Shown: positions 35,117 through 44,838, counted from the first letter of the stretch. The stretch: 64,000 bases of DNA from JAAYDS01 sp012729155 (GCA_036774405.1 DAIPBO010000015.1:1-64000), one strand, 5' to 3'. Translations and numbers: made by a program. The notes: generated by a model from the letters alone, not told the origin.

Positions 35117-37648
35117 TCAGGTCAGGTTTAGCGAGCCCCAGAAGCGTCGCACTGCCTCAGCCAGCATGGTGTGTTCGGGCTGCTGCAGGTTTGCGTCTTG
35201 TGCAAAGAGGCGTTGGGCCTGCACACGCGCCTTTTCGAGCGTGGCTGCGTCGCCCAGATCGGCCACACGGAGTTCGGGCATGCCACTCTGCCGCACCCCG
35301 AAAAAGTCGCCAGGCCCACGCAGCTCCAGGTCTTTCTCGGCCAGGGCAAAGCCATCGTTGGTGGCCTCCATGGCGGCCAGGCGTTGCATGCTCAGCTCGC
35401 TGGCGTCCTCTGCCATCAAGATGCAGTAAGAGCGGTGTTCACCGCGACCCACGCGTCCACGAAACTGGTGTAGCTGGGCCAGGCCAAAGCGATCGGCGCT
35501 CTCGATAAGGATGAATGTCGCGTTGGGCACGTCGATGCCCACCTCGACGACTGACGTGGACACGAGTATGTCGACCTCGCCGCTGGCAAAGGCCGTCATC
35601 ACCTCATCTTTGGCCTCGGCCGAGAGCTGACCGTGCAAGAGCCCGATGTGGAGATCGGGAAAGATCTCTTCTTGCAGATGCTTGGCCTCGGCGATGGCCG
35701 ATCGCGCTTCAACAGCGTCAGACTCTTCGACCAGAGGGCAGATGACAAACCCCTGCCGGCCTTCGGCCACCTGCCCGCGCATGAACGTATAGATGCGTTC
35801 TCGCGAGCTCTCGCCGCGCACGGCCGTAGCGATCTCCTGGCGGCCGGGCGGCAACTCGTCCAAGACTGACAGATCGAGATCGCCGTAGAGGGTCAGGGCC
35901 AGCGTCCGGGGGATGGGCGTGGCGCTCATCACCAGCATGTGTGGGCTCGGCGTGCTGCGTGACAGCAAGGCTGCGCGCTGCTCCACGCCAAAGCGATGCT
36001 GCTCGTCGACGATCACCAGGCCGAGCTGTCGAAAGCTGACCGACTCTTGGATGACGGCGTGCGTGCCCACCACCAGATGCACCCGTCCCAACGCGATCTC
36101 GTCTCGGATGCGCTGTTTGTCGCCTTCGGGCATGCTACCGGTCAACAGCCGCACTTGCACCTCGGGAAAGGGCGTCAGCAGGCGACTGATGGTGCGCATG
36201 TGTTGCTCAGCCAAAATCGAGGTGGGCGCCAGCAGGGCGGCCTGCAGGCCGTTGTAAGCCGACATGAGCAGCGCTGCCAGGGCCACTACCGTCTTGCCCG
36301 AACCCACATCGCCTTGTAGTAGACGGCGCATGGGGGCCGGGCGCTGCATGTCTTGGGTGATGGCCGCGATGGCGCGGTCTTGCGCTGCCGTGAGGGCAAA
36401 GGGCAGACTGTCCCTAAACGCCGTAAGGCGCTCAGCAGGCGCCTCGAGGGCCAGGCCTCGCAGCGTCTCGAGCTGCTGCCGGCGCCCCAACACGCCGAGC
36501 TGCAGCAGTAGGAACTCGTCAAAGGCCAGGCGTTGCCTCGCTCGCAGCAGCGACTCGGCATCGTCAGGAAAGTGCACCTGATCGATGGCGCGGCTCAGGG
36601 GCACCAAGTCGGCCTCGTGCAACACGTCGGCGGGCACCGGGTCGAGCAGGCGCGGGGCCAGATCATCGATGGTTCGTTTGATGATGCGCCGCAGCCAGCG
36701 CTGGCTCACTCCCTCTGTCAGCGGGTAGACCGGCACCATGCGTCCGGTGTTCAACAGCTCCTGTCGCGCCAACTCCCACTCGGGCGACTTGAACAGGAGC
36801 CGCCCCAGGTATTGATCGACACGGCCGCTCAGCACCAGCGCAGAGCCCTCACGTATCTGCTGGCCAAGGTAGGGCTGGTTGTACCACACGGCCTCGATCT
36901 GTCCGGTCGAATCTCGCAAGACCGCCGAAAAGATGGTCATGTTGTTGCGTGTGCGGCGGACGGTGCTGCGCACTACAATGCCAGCGATGGTGACCAGCTG
37001 GCCTAACTCGAGCTGGTTGATGCGCGCCAGCTGAGCATAGTCGTCATAACGCCGTGGGAAGTGATAGATCAGATCGCGCACGGTAGCAATGCCCAGCGGC
37101 GCCAGGCGGCGCTCGCCGGCTGTGCCGATGCCCTTGAGTTTGGTCACCGATGCGTTGAGATCGAGCACATGGCCTGCCGCAGCAACCGGTTGCTGCGGCG
37201 CTGCCTTGGGCGCTGCCGACGTGCGGGGCCCCAGAGGCTCTTGGGGCGGAGCGGGCGGCGTCGCTTGCTGCTCGGCCTGCGCTGGGGCGTCTGGTGCGAG
37301 CGGCTCGGGGTCGACTCTTTGGTCGGTCTCGGGTGAGGCCGCTACGGCGTCGATGCTGGCAACGGGTTCATCATCTGGCTGTGGGGTAGAACGCACGCGC
37401 GCCAGGGCCACCACCAGCTCCTCGACCAGGGGGCGCCGCTCTGCGACAGAGAGTTCGGCATAGCCGGCCAGGCGACCGAGGATTTCGTCAACAGTCAGCC
37501 CGCTGGTGACCTCTCCCTCTTGCTCACGCGCCTCTTTCTGCCAGAACTTGAGAAAGCGCTCTAGGCCGCCGATCACGGCGCGGTCTCGGCAGCTCTGCTC
37601 ACGCTCGAGCACGAGTATGCGCCGAAGCTTGTCCATAGCAGTAGACAT
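35117..37648 (-). CDS. recG: ATP-dependent DNA helicase RecG
   Basis: 843 residues, longer than E. coli RecG (about 690). The ATG at 37648 has GAGGCGAA upstream. The first 165 or so residues are a poorly conserved extension with a Pro/Ala linker. Then come the helix-hairpin and wedge (LKGIGTAGERRLAPLGIATVRDL) and the OB fold. SF2 motifs are LLQGDVGSGKTVVA (I), DEQHRFGVEQR (II), SATPIPRTLAL (III) and QFRGRVGRGEHRSYC (VI). RecG remodels stalled replication forks and Holliday junctions. Cotranscribed with degV and fakA upstream and coaD downstream. Confidence 0.97.
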   Translation of the reverse strand: MSTAMDKLRRILVLEREQSCRDRAVIGGLERFLKFWQKEAREQEGEVTSGLTVDEILGRLAGYAELSVAERRPLVEELVVALARVRSTPQPDDEPVASIDAVAASPETDQRVDPEPLAPDAPAQAEQQATPPAPPQEPLGPRTSAAPKAAPQQPVAAAGHVLDLNASVTKLKGIGTAGERRLAPLGIATVRDLIYHFPRRYDDYAQLARINQLELGQLVTIAGIVVRSTVRRTRNNMTIFSAVLRDSTGQIEAVWYNQPYLGQQIREGSALVLSGRVDQYLGRLLFKSPEWELARQELLNTGRMVPVYPLTEGVSQRWLRRIIKRTIDDLAPRLLDPVPADVLHEADLVPLSRAIDQVHFPDDAESLLRARQRLAFDEFLLLQLGVLGRRQQLETLRGLALEAPAERLTAFRDSLPFALTAAQDRAIAAITQDMQRPAPMRRLLQGDVGSGKTVVALAALLMSAYNGLQAALLAPTSILAEQHMRTISRLLTPFPEVQVRLLTGSMPEGDKQRIRDEIALGRVHLVVGTHAVIQESVSFRQLGLVIVDEQHRFGVEQRAALLSRSTPSPHMLVMSATPIPRTLALTLYGDLDLSVLDELPPGRQEIATAVRGESSRERIYTFMRGQVAEGRQGFVICPLVEESDAVEARSAIAEAKHLQEEIFPDLHIGLLHGQLSAEAKDEVMTAFASGEVDILVSTSVVEVGIDVPNATFILIESADRFGLAQLHQFRGRVGRGEHRSYCILMAEDASELSMQRLAAMEATNDGFALAEKDLELRGPGDFFGVRQSGMPELRVADLGDAATLEKARVQAQRLFAQDANLQQPEHTMLAEAVRRFWGSLNLT

Positions 37649-37670
37649 AAGCGATTCGCCTCGCGTTTCG

Positions 37671-38510
37671 TTAGGCCTCAAAAGCTGCCACGCCAAAAGC
37701 GCGCACGCCCATCAGCGAGGCAAAGACAGGGCCATAGATATGTTCTTGGTAGGGCTGGTCTGGTCGAGCCTCGGCCATGGCGGCCTTGATCTCGTCCATC
37801 AGGCTGCTTTGCCCGTTGTGCAGGTAATAGAGCTGACTCAGCGAGCGAAACTCGCCGATGAACTCGATGATCCGCTCTGAAGGCGCGCCACGCTTGCGCG
37901 AGCGCTGCAGCGGTACCACCTGCCCGTCCTCAACCAGCAGCAGCGGGCGGTAGCTGGGCGTGCCACGCACCTCTTCGTCTCGATCGTCTACGAGCCCCTT
38001 TTGCGCCATCGTGGTCAGCGAGTCGGTGTAGATGGCCAGATACGAGCGAGGAATCAGGCCGCTGGTTTGTCGTACAATCTCGTTGGCGGTGGCACCTTGT
38101 TGCGCCAGCAGGGCGGCCTGCTCGACCAGAATGCCCATGGTGCGCCCGATAAAGGTCGAGTCGAGCACCTGAATGACGCACCGCCCGAGAAACGCCTGCC
38201 TCGCCTGTTGAGCGGCTGCGACGATGCGCGCCAGCTTGGCCGAGGGAGCCACCACGATGATCTGATCGGTCTCGCTGGTGAGTGCTTCAAAGACACGGCT
38301 GAACTCGGCCGCTGTAGGCGGTGCGGCGCTAGGCAGCAACTTGCCATCTATCATCTCACGATAGTGCTCTGCGGTGCGCAGGGCAGCGCTATCACCGTGC
38401 ATCTGTGCACCCACCCGAACGCGCCAGGGCAGCACAGTGATCTGTAGTTGGTCAGAGATGTCCGGCGGTAACTCGCACGAGCTGTCGGTCACGATGCGTG
38501 CGTTCGCCAT
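37671..38510 (-). CDS. DegV-family fatty-acid binding protein (FakB-like)
   Basis: 279 residues; the ATG at 38510 follows GAGGTGG. Hallmarks: ARIVTDSSCELP at the N-terminus, the PTAAEF loop in the first third, IQVLDSTFIGRTMG, and a C-terminal HNGQSSLMDEIKAAM and GPVFASLMGVRAFGVA. DegV/FakB proteins bind a fatty acid and present it to FakA for phosphorylation. The gene immediately follows fakA, which strongly supports that pairing. Confidence 0.9.
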   Translation of the reverse strand: MANARIVTDSSCELPPDISDQLQITVLPWRVRVGAQMHGDSAALRTAEHYREMIDGKLLPSAAPPTAAEFSRVFEALTSETDQIIVVAPSAKLARIVAAAQQARQAFLGRCVIQVLDSTFIGRTMGILVEQAALLAQQGATANEIVRQTSGLIPRSYLAIYTDSLTTMAQKGLVDDRDEEVRGTPSYRPLLLVEDGQVVPLQRSRKRGAPSERIIEFIGEFRSLSQLYYLHNGQSSLMDEIKAAMAEARPDQPYQEHIYGPVFASLMGVRAFGVAAFEA

Positions 38511-38523
38511 CAGGCCCCACCTC

Positions 38524-40218
38524 TCATTCTGCCGAAACGATATAGTGATAGTGCGGCTGCCCGCCCTCGACGATCTCGATCTCGAGATGGTCATAGGCCG
38601 AACGGATGGCCTCGGCCAACGCCTCGGCCTCTATGGCCGTCACCTGCTCGCCATAGTATATGGTGACGATCTCTAGCGCGTCGACCCCGATGCGGTCGAG
38701 CAGGGTAAGCGAGACCGCCAATGCAGACTCATCGGCGGTGATCAGGTCGCCATCCCACAGGCCGATGAACTGCCCCTCATTGACCGACAGCCCGTTGATC
38801 TTGACCGAGCGCACAGCGCGCGTGATCTCGATGGTCTGCACGGCTGTGCAGGCCTCGGCCATCGAGGCGACGTTCTCGTCGATGCCTTCCTGATAGTTGT
38901 AAGCCAGCAGCGCGGCAATGCCCTGCGGCACGCTGCGGGTGGTGATCACTTCGACTCTCTTGCTCGAGAGCGCCTTGGCCTGCTGCGCCGCCAGGATGAT
39001 GTTCTTGTTGTTCGGCAGCAGGATCACCTGTTCCTTGGGCGCCTGCTGGATGGCCAAGAGCAGGTCTTGCGTGCTGGGGTTCATGGTCTGCCCGCCAGGT
39101 ACGACAAAAGAGGCACCCAGGCCCTCAAAGACGCGCTTGAGCCCGTCGCCAGCCGCCACCGCCACGATGCTGATGTCGCCCGTCTCCTCGGCTAGCGTCG
39201 AACCCGCCACCTGTGCCAGCCCCAGAGGGGCCTGCTGGGAGCGCATAAACTCTTCGTACTGCAGCTGCATATTCTCAATGATCACCGCGGTGACGTGCCC
39301 CAGGGTGATGCCGTATTCGAGCGCCTCGCCGGGGTGATCGCAGTGGACATGCACCTTGACGGTCTCTTCATCGCCCACCACCAGCACCGAATCGCCCATG
39401 GTGGCAATGTGGTCGCGAATGACAACCACGTCGAGCCCCTTGCCCTGGACAATGAACTGGGTGTCATAGTTGTATTCGCTGTCTAGCAGTTCGGCATGGG
39501 CGTGCTCGGTGTCTGTCTGCGTTTGTGCCACGTCTACACGCTCCCCACGCTCATACTTTAGGGCGCCTTCGAGTAGATAGACCAGTCCCTGGCCGCCAGC
39601 ATCTACCACGCCGGCCGTCTTGAGGACCGGCAAGAGCTCGGGCGTGCGCGCCAGAGAGATGCGCGCCTGCTCTAGCGCATGTTCAAGCACCTGGGTCACG
39701 TTGGCGCCGCCCACGGCGGCCATGTCAGCGGCCTCGGCAGCCTCGCGGATAACGGTGAGCATCGTGCCCTCAACTGGGCGCATCACACCCTTGTAGGCCG
39801 TGGCGGCTGCCTCTTTGAGGGCATGGGCCAGGTCGAGCGCGGTGAGTGTTGCCTTGCCGTCGACGCCATGACCAAAGCCGCGCAGAATCTGCGACAGAAT
39901 CACCCCCGAGTTGCCGCGGGCCCCCATCAGCGCTCCCTGGCTGACGACGCGAGCCAGGTCTGACGCGTTGGGTAGCACCCGATCGCCGATCTCATCCAAC
40001 GCGGCGCGTATGGTCAATGACATGTTGGTGCCGGTGTCGCCATCGGGCACGGGGAACACGTTCAAAGCGTTGACGCCATCGCGGTGTAGCTCGAGCCAGT
40101 CTCTGGCTGCGCAGAGCGCTCCCCACAATCCCTGGCTATCGACTATCTGCTGATGCTCGCCATCGTTAGTGCCTGGCTCGGCCGACTGTGCCTCAGATGG
40201 CATGGCTGCCTGTGTCAT
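38524..40218 (-). CDS. fakA: Fatty acid kinase subunit FakA (YloV/DAK2 family)
   Basis: 564 residues; the ATG at 40218 has GGAGGT about 10 bases upstream. The N-terminal DAK2 kinase domain has NVFPVPDGDTGTNM (Asp59, Asp61 and Asn65 bind Mg-ATP) and GARGNSGVILSQILRGF. A middle domain and the C-terminal DAK1_2/degV-like domain (LLPNNKNIILAAQQA, GIAALLAYNYQEG, GQFIGLWDGD) follow. FakA phosphorylates FakB-bound fatty acids for phospholipid synthesis. The order asp23-fakA-degV-recG parallels Bacillus yloU-yloV...recG. Confidence 0.93.
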   Translation of the reverse strand: MTQAAMPSEAQSAEPGTNDGEHQQIVDSQGLWGALCAARDWLELHRDGVNALNVFPVPDGDTGTNMSLTIRAALDEIGDRVLPNASDLARVVSQGALMGARGNSGVILSQILRGFGHGVDGKATLTALDLAHALKEAAATAYKGVMRPVEGTMLTVIREAAEAADMAAVGGANVTQVLEHALEQARISLARTPELLPVLKTAGVVDAGGQGLVYLLEGALKYERGERVDVAQTQTDTEHAHAELLDSEYNYDTQFIVQGKGLDVVVIRDHIATMGDSVLVVGDEETVKVHVHCDHPGEALEYGITLGHVTAVIIENMQLQYEEFMRSQQAPLGLAQVAGSTLAEETGDISIVAVAAGDGLKRVFEGLGASFVVPGGQTMNPSTQDLLLAIQQAPKEQVILLPNNKNIILAAQQAKALSSKRVEVITTRSVPQGIAALLAYNYQEGIDENVASMAEACTAVQTIEITRAVRSVKINGLSVNEGQFIGLWDGDLITADESALAVSLTLLDRIGVDALEIVTIYYGEQVTAIEAEALAEAIRSAYDHLEIEIVEGGQPHYHYIVSAE

Positions 40219-40258
40219 CACGCAAAAGGACCTCCAGAACTGGCGATTGGACCCTGGC

Positions 40259-40615
40259 CTACTGCTCGGGGCTGATGCGCACGCCCTGGACGTGCACATT
40301 GACCTCGGCCACCGGCATGCCCAGGGCCCGTTCTACCGTGAACTTGACGCTATCCATAACGTTTTGGGCGACCTCAGAGATACGGATGCCGTACTCGATC
40401 ACCACATACAGATCAACCGTCACCTGGCCATCCTTGGCGTTCACCTGCACGCCGCGGTGGCTGTTCTCCACCTGCAACACCTCGGCGATGCCATCGCGCA
40501 CCGTACTGGCGGCCATGCCTACCACGCCATAACAACGCAGCACCGCATCGCTGGCAAGGCTGGCGATGGCACGCGGCGACACTTCAACTCTTCCCAATAC
40601 CGATCCTGGTGTCAT
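40259..40615 (-). CDS. Asp23/Gls24 family protein (YloU-like)
   Basis: 118 residues; the ATG at 40615 follows GAGAGGAG. GRVEVSPRAIASLASDAVLRCYGVVG and VDLYVVIEYGIRISEVAQNVMDSVKFTVE (split) are typical Asp23/YloU segments. The protein is predicted to be cytoplasmic; the family includes envelope-stress and membrane-associated proteins in Firmicutes. It heads the operon to coaD and is divergent from rpmB, as in Bacillus. Confidence 0.9.
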   Translation of the reverse strand: MTPGSVLGRVEVSPRAIASLASDAVLRCYGVVGMAASTVRDGIAEVLQVENSHRGVQVNAKDGQVTVDLYVVIEYGIRISEVAQNVMDSVKFTVERALGMPVAEVNVHVQGVRISPEQ

Positions 40616-40636
40616 CGCAACGCTCCTCTCACCAGT

Positions 40637-40665
40637 TTGCACCGGCAACTGGATCATGGTACTAT
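40637..40665 (+). promoter_or_regulatory. Promoter of rpmB
   Basis: TTGCAC (40637-40642), 17 bp, TACTAT (40660-40665), 56 bp upstream of the ATG at 40722. The divergent asp23 operon must start within the same 100 bases, but its promoter is not clear. Confidence 0.6.
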
Positions 40666-40721
40666 GATCGTCGGTCTGGACGCAAATCACGGGCTCACAG
40701 CCTGTGCGATGGAGGTTGATG

Positions 40722-40904
40722 ATGGCGAGCTGTGAAGTGTGCGGCAAGGGGCCGCAGTTTGGTCACAATGTGAGCCACTCAAAGGTGGCAACCAATCGTC
40801 AATGGTCGCCCAATATCCAGAAGGTGACCCTGGTCGTTGACGGGCATCCACGCAAGGTGAACATCTGCACCCGTTGCCTGCGCACGCTCAACCGCACCAA
40901 GTAA
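40722..40904 (+). CDS. rpmB: 50S ribosomal protein L28
   Basis: 60 residues. Of two adjacent ATGs (40719 and 40722) the second has the better spacing to GGAGG. It reads MASCEVCGKGPQFGHNVSHS then NRQWSPNIQ and ends CTRCLRTLNR. Two CxxC pairs make this the zinc-binding form of bL28. It is a monocistronic gene with a terminator at 40927. Confidence 0.97.
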   Translation: MASCEVCGKGPQFGHNVSHSKVATNRQWSPNIQKVTLVVDGHPRKVNICTRCLRTLNRTK

Positions 40905-40926
40905 CCTCACGCGATCGGTCACCACA

Positions 40927-40957
40927 AGGCCAGCCACTAACGGCTGGCCTCTTTTAT
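40927..40957 (+). terminator. Terminator of rpmB
   Basis: A perfect 9-bp stem (40927-40935 with 40942-40950), 6-nt loop, then CTTTTATT. The hairpin overlaps the last codons and stop of the convergent rpe gene, so it may act in both directions. Confidence 0.82.
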
Positions 40958-41617
40958 TGCGCTGCGGCTCGCGGCCATCGCTTGCACCACTCCGTCGGGG
41001 TGCCCAAAGATCGCTGATCCCATCACCAGCACGTTCGCTCCGGCCTGCACGGCCGGCCCCAGCGTGGCCGGTGAGATGCCCCCATCGACCTCGATGAGAC
41101 AGTGCTCGTTGCCGCATTCGGCCAGCCGCAGGCGGATGGTGCTGATCTTGCGCAGGGCATAGGGCAAGAGCTCTTGACCTCCAAAACCAGGGTTTACCGT
41201 CATCACCAGCACCATATCGACGAGCGGCAGAGCGTGCTCGAGCAGGCTCACGGGCGTGGCCGGGTTGAGCGTCACGCCAGGGTGCACGCCGGCCTCGCGG
41301 ATCAGCGCCAGTGTGCGGTCCAGATGCTGGCACGCCTCAACGTGTACTGTGATATAGCTGGCGCCCGCGGCCGCAAAGGCCTCGACATACCGCTCTGGCT
41401 CGACGATCATCAGGTGGACGTCTAGTGGCAGGCCAGTCACGGGCCGGAGGGCACGCACTACCAGCGGCCCCACGCTGATATTGGGCACATAGCGCCCATC
41501 CATCACATCCACGTGGATCAGGTCCGCCCCCGCGGCCTCGGCTTGTCGCACCTGTTCGCCCAGTCGCGCGAAATCTGCTGCCAGAATTGACGGCGCTATC
41601 AACACCCGCTCAGCCAT
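40937..41617 (-). CDS. rpe: Ribulose-phosphate 3-epimerase
   Basis: 226 residues; the ATG at 41617 follows GAGGCGGG and overlaps rlmN by 8 bases. TIM-barrel motifs: IAPSILAADFARLGEQ, IHVDVMDGRYVPNIS (metal and catalytic Asp), DVHLMIVEPERY, MTVNPGFGGQ and IEVDGGISPATL (second catalytic Asp), with GSAIFG at the phosphate site. It interconverts ribulose-5-P and xylulose-5-P in the pentose phosphate cycle. Confidence 0.97.
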   Translation of the reverse strand: MAERVLIAPSILAADFARLGEQVRQAEAAGADLIHVDVMDGRYVPNISVGPLVVRALRPVTGLPLDVHLMIVEPERYVEAFAAAGASYITVHVEACQHLDRTLALIREAGVHPGVTLNPATPVSLLEHALPLVDMVLVMTVNPGFGGQELLPYALRKISTIRLRLAECGNEHCLIEVDGGISPATLGPAVQAGANVLVMGSAIFGHPDGVVQAMAASRSAIKEASR

Positions 41618-42689
41618 GCTGGCCCGCCTCAGCCGAGCGCTTGGCATAGCGCTCGCGCAGCTGGCCGCAGCCTGCCTCGATCTCGAGGCCCCGACTGGCG
41701 CGCAATGTGGTTTGGATGCGCCCGTTCACCAGGATCTCCTGAAAGCGCATGACGCGCTCTCGCGGCGAGGGCCTAAAGGGGCAGGCCGGGCTAGGGTTCA
41801 GCGGAATCAGGTTGACGTGGCATAGCAGATTACGGAGCAGCTCTGCGGTGCGGCGGGCGTGTTCGTCGCTATCGTTGATGCCATCCATGAGAATGTACTC
41901 AAAGGTGACGCGGCGGCCGGTGCGCTCGATGTAGCGTCGGCAAGCCTCGAGCAGACGCTCAATGGCATAGCGTCGGTTGATGGGCACAATGCGGTTACGC
42001 AGGGCGTTGTCGGGTGCGTGCAGCGACACCGCCAGCCCTACCTCCATCGCCTCGCGCGCCATGCGCTCGATGCCAGGGACGATGCCCGCCGTCGAGATGG
42101 TAAAGCGCCTTGCGCCCAGTGCCAGGCCCTCACGGTCGTTCAGGTTCGCGATGGCGCGCCACACGGCCTCGTCGTTGAGCATTGGTTCGCCCATGCCCAT
42201 GAACACCACGTTGGTGACGTGAGCGTTCTGCTGGGCCAGCTTTTGCGCATAGTGCAGCACCTGTGCCGATATCTCTCCCGCTGACAGGTCGCGCGCAAAG
42301 CCGCTCTGCCCTGTAGAGCAGAACACGCACCCCAACGCGCAGCCGATCTGGCTCGATAGGCACAGCGTGTTGCGGTTGGTGTAGCGCATCAGCACCGTCT
42401 CGATATAGTGGCCATCGCGCGTGCGAAAGACGGTCTTTTCGGTGAGGCCATCGTCCGAGACGGCCACATCGACGGGCTCAAGCCGGCCCACATAGGTGTG
42501 TTCGGCCAGTTGCGCCCGCAACGCCGCCGGCAGGTTGACCATCTCGCCAAAGTCGGCCGTGAGCGTATGGTAGACCCAGCGCCAGATCTGTGCAGCACGA
42601 AAGCGCGGTTGCTCCCAGCTGACCACCAGGGCTACCAACTCGTCGAACGAGAGGTTGAGCAGGTCGATGGCGTCGTTCGTAGAGGTCAT
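41610..42689 (-). CDS. rlmN: Dual-specificity rRNA/tRNA methyltransferase RlmN (radical SAM)
   Basis: 359 residues; the ATG at 42689 follows GGAAAGG. The N-terminal region has FRAAQIWRWVY; the radical SAM cluster motif is CALGCVFCSTG; GMGEPMLN and SLHAPDNALRNRIVPINRRY follow. The C-terminal GCGQLRE holds the methyl-carrying Cys. It makes 2-methyladenosine at A2503 of 23S rRNA and A37 of some tRNAs. In an operon with the YugP-like gene upstream and rpe downstream. Confidence 0.97.
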   Translation of the reverse strand: MTSTNDAIDLLNLSFDELVALVVSWEQPRFRAAQIWRWVYHTLTADFGEMVNLPAALRAQLAEHTYVGRLEPVDVAVSDDGLTEKTVFRTRDGHYIETVLMRYTNRNTLCLSSQIGCALGCVFCSTGQSGFARDLSAGEISAQVLHYAQKLAQQNAHVTNVVFMGMGEPMLNDEAVWRAIANLNDREGLALGARRFTISTAGIVPGIERMAREAMEVGLAVSLHAPDNALRNRIVPINRRYAIERLLEACRRYIERTGRRVTFEYILMDGINDSDEHARRTAELLRNLLCHVNLIPLNPSPACPFRPSPRERVMRFQEILVNGRIQTTLRASRGLEIEAGCGQLRERYAKRSAEAGQHG

Positions 42690-42702
42690 GTTGGCCTTTC
42701 CG

Positions 42703-43401
42703 TTAGCGTCTGCGCCGCGAGCCCCCCAGCAAGAACACATAGTACAACAGCGTGGAAAGCGACTGGATCACAGCGGCCACGTAAGTGAGCGCGGCGGCGT
42801 TGAGCACAGCGCGGGCACCTTGCTGCTCGATGGGGCTTACCAGGCCAGACCTCTCGAGCATGACCATGGCACGGCGGCTGGCGTCCAGTTCGACAGGTAG
42901 CGTTACCAGTGAAAAGAGCAGCGTGCCCGCAAAGAGCACCACACCGATCACTGAGAGATCATAGACAGATAGGACCATCCCCAGCATGAAGACGATCGGC
43001 CCCAACCAGGAGCCGATTTGCACCACAGGCACCAGCGCCGAGCGCAGCTTGAGTGGCATATAGTGGCTGTGATGCTGCAGGGCATGGCCCACCTCGTGGG
43101 CCACGATGCCCATCGAGGCCACCGAGGCGGTGCGCCCCACGCCCGTAGAGAGATGTAGAGCGCGTTGACGGGGGTCATAGTGATCGGTCAGCTCGCCACG
43201 CGTCTCGTTCAGGCTGACATCCGTCAGGCCGTTGCTCGCCAGCAGGCGCTGCGCCACCTCAAAGCCGGCCAGCCCACTGCGGTTGGCGACACGCGCATAC
43301 TTGCCATAGGCCGACCGCACCTTCCACTGTGCCCATAGGCCCAGCAGCAGTGCGGGCAGTGCAAACATAAAGTAGGTCGGGTTGAAGTAAGGCCAGTACA
43401 T
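42703..43401 (-). CDS. YugP-type membrane zinc metallopeptidase
   Basis: 232 residues, ATG at 43401 after GAGGAA. A first membrane helix (about 8-24) precedes the zinc motif HEVGHALQHH (about residues 103-112). Further membrane helices follow at about 125-150, 155-180 and 205-228. DPRQRALHLSTGV upstream of the motif and ELDASRRAM downstream (third zinc ligand Glu) are family features. Substrate unknown; a role in membrane protein quality control is often assumed. It leads the operon with rlmN and rpe. Confidence 0.92.
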   Translation of the reverse strand: MYWPYFNPTYFMFALPALLLGLWAQWKVRSAYGKYARVANRSGLAGFEVAQRLLASNGLTDVSLNETRGELTDHYDPRQRALHLSTGVGRTASVASMGIVAHEVGHALQHHSHYMPLKLRSALVPVVQIGSWLGPIVFMLGMVLSVYDLSVIGVVLFAGTLLFSLVTLPVELDASRRAMVMLERSGLVSPIEQQGARAVLNAAALTYVAAVIQSLSTLLYYVFLLGGSRRRR

Positions 43402-43610
43402 CGATATTCCTCATGCACACTGTTGATGACGTCTTTACTCAAGTATAATCGCCAGCGCGACGCCTGCAAGTCACTGGCAGGCGCCATCGCCTGCAATCCC
43501 ACGCCGCGCCAGCAGCACTGTGCTGCTTCCCTGGGGGTGTGCGTGCGCCATCTCTCGGCACAGTCTAGACCACGGTGAGGACACTGGCCAATGCCGTGAC
43601 CGGCAGACGG

Positions 43611-43638
43611 TTGACGCCTCGGGGACCGAAGCTATAAT
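43611..43638 (+). promoter_or_regulatory. Promoter of thiI-malQ
   Basis: TTGACG (43611-43616), 16 bp, perfect TATAAT (43633-43638), 36 bp upstream of the GTG at 43674. The rest of the 270-base gap from 43402 shows nothing else. Confidence 0.8.
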
Positions 43639-43673
43639 CAACCTTCACATCGCGTCACTGCAAGGAGTCAGGG

Positions 43674-44801
43674 GTGGGGCTGATCCTAGTTCGCTACGGT
43701 GAAATCGCCATCAAAGGGGGCAACAGGCATCTATTCGTGAGCCGCCTGCGGCGCAACATCCGCGCGGCCCTGCGCGCTCACGGTATCGATGCCGAGGTGT
43801 CCTCACAGGGGCAGCGCATTCTGGTGCGCACAGAGCAGGTAGAGCCTGCTCTCGAGCCGTTGTCTTGCACCCCTGGCATTGTCTCTTTGAGCCCGGTGGT
43901 CGAGGTGCCCAGCGAAATCGAGGCCATCGAGCGTGAGGCGTTGCGTCTGGCGGCCGTCGAAGGCGTCAGCACAGAGCGCACCTACTGCGTGCGGGCTCGC
44001 CGCCCCTGGAAGCAGTTTCCCCTCACCTCCGTCGAGATCAACCAGCGGGTGGGTGGCGCCATTCACCGTCAGTTCGCAGCCAGCGCCAATCTCTCGCAGC
44101 CCGATGTCACGCTGACCATCGAGGTGCGCCCCGAGACCACGCTCCTGTCGACGCGCACCATCGCTGGGCAGGGCGGCCTGCCGGTTGGCTCTGAGGGCAA
44201 GGTGGTGGTGCTGCTCTCGGGCGGTATCGACTCGCCAGTGGCCGCCTGGATGATGATCAAGCGCGGCTGCGGCATCATCCCCGTGCACTTTTCTCAAAGT
44301 GAAAGCGATACCGCCAAGGCGCTGGCCAATGTCGAGCAGCTGCAGCGCTATAGCCATGGCTTTGAGCTGCGCCCAGTGGTGTTGGATCATGCCGAGACCA
44401 TAGCCCCCTATCTTGAGGGGCTGCAGCGCATCGCCCAAGAGCGCTGGACCTGTGTGTTCTGCAAACGCGCCATGCTCGAGCGCGCCAGCGCTGTGGCCCA
44501 GGAACTGGGGGCGCACGCCCTCGTCATGGGCGATTCGCTGGGCCAGGTCGCCAGTCAGTCGCTTGCCAATCTCGAGGTCATCTCTCATGGCATCAGCAAG
44601 CCGATTCTGCGGCCCCTGATCGGGCTCGACAAGGCCGACATTGTCGAGCTTGCCAGACAGATCGGCACGTTTGACACCTCCATCCGCGAAGCCGAACCCT
44701 GCCCATTTCTGCCCAAAGGCCCAGTGACACGCGGCACAGTGGGGCGGCTCAAGGGTATTCTGCAGCGTCTCTCACAGGTCGATGATCGAGCCGTCGAGTG
44801 A
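43674..44801 (+). CDS. thiI: tRNA 4-thiouridine synthase ThiI
   Basis: 375 residues, GTG start after AAGGAG. The N-terminal ferredoxin-like and THUMP region (LVRYGEIAIKGGNR, about 5-18) binds tRNA. The PP-loop SGGIDSPVA (182-190) activates uridine-8 with ATP. A WTCVFCKRAM segment holds a CxxC. There is no C-terminal rhodanese domain, so sulfur must come from a separate carrier or cysteine desulfurase. It makes s4U8 in tRNA and may supply sulfur for thiamine. malQ follows after 37 bases. Confidence 0.95.
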   Translation: MGLILVRYGEIAIKGGNRHLFVSRLRRNIRAALRAHGIDAEVSSQGQRILVRTEQVEPALEPLSCTPGIVSLSPVVEVPSEIEAIEREALRLAAVEGVSTERTYCVRARRPWKQFPLTSVEINQRVGGAIHRQFAASANLSQPDVTLTIEVRPETTLLSTRTIAGQGGLPVGSEGKVVVLLSGGIDSPVAAWMMIKRGCGIIPVHFSQSESDTAKALANVEQLQRYSHGFELRPVVLDHAETIAPYLEGLQRIAQERWTCVFCKRAMLERASAVAQELGAHALVMGDSLGQVASQSLANLEVISHGISKPILRPLIGLDKADIVELARQIGTFDTSIREAEPCPFLPKGPVTRGTVGRLKGILQRLSQVDDRAVE

Positions 44802-44838
44802 ACGTTGTGCGGCGCCACTGCCGCCAGAGGAGCCCAGC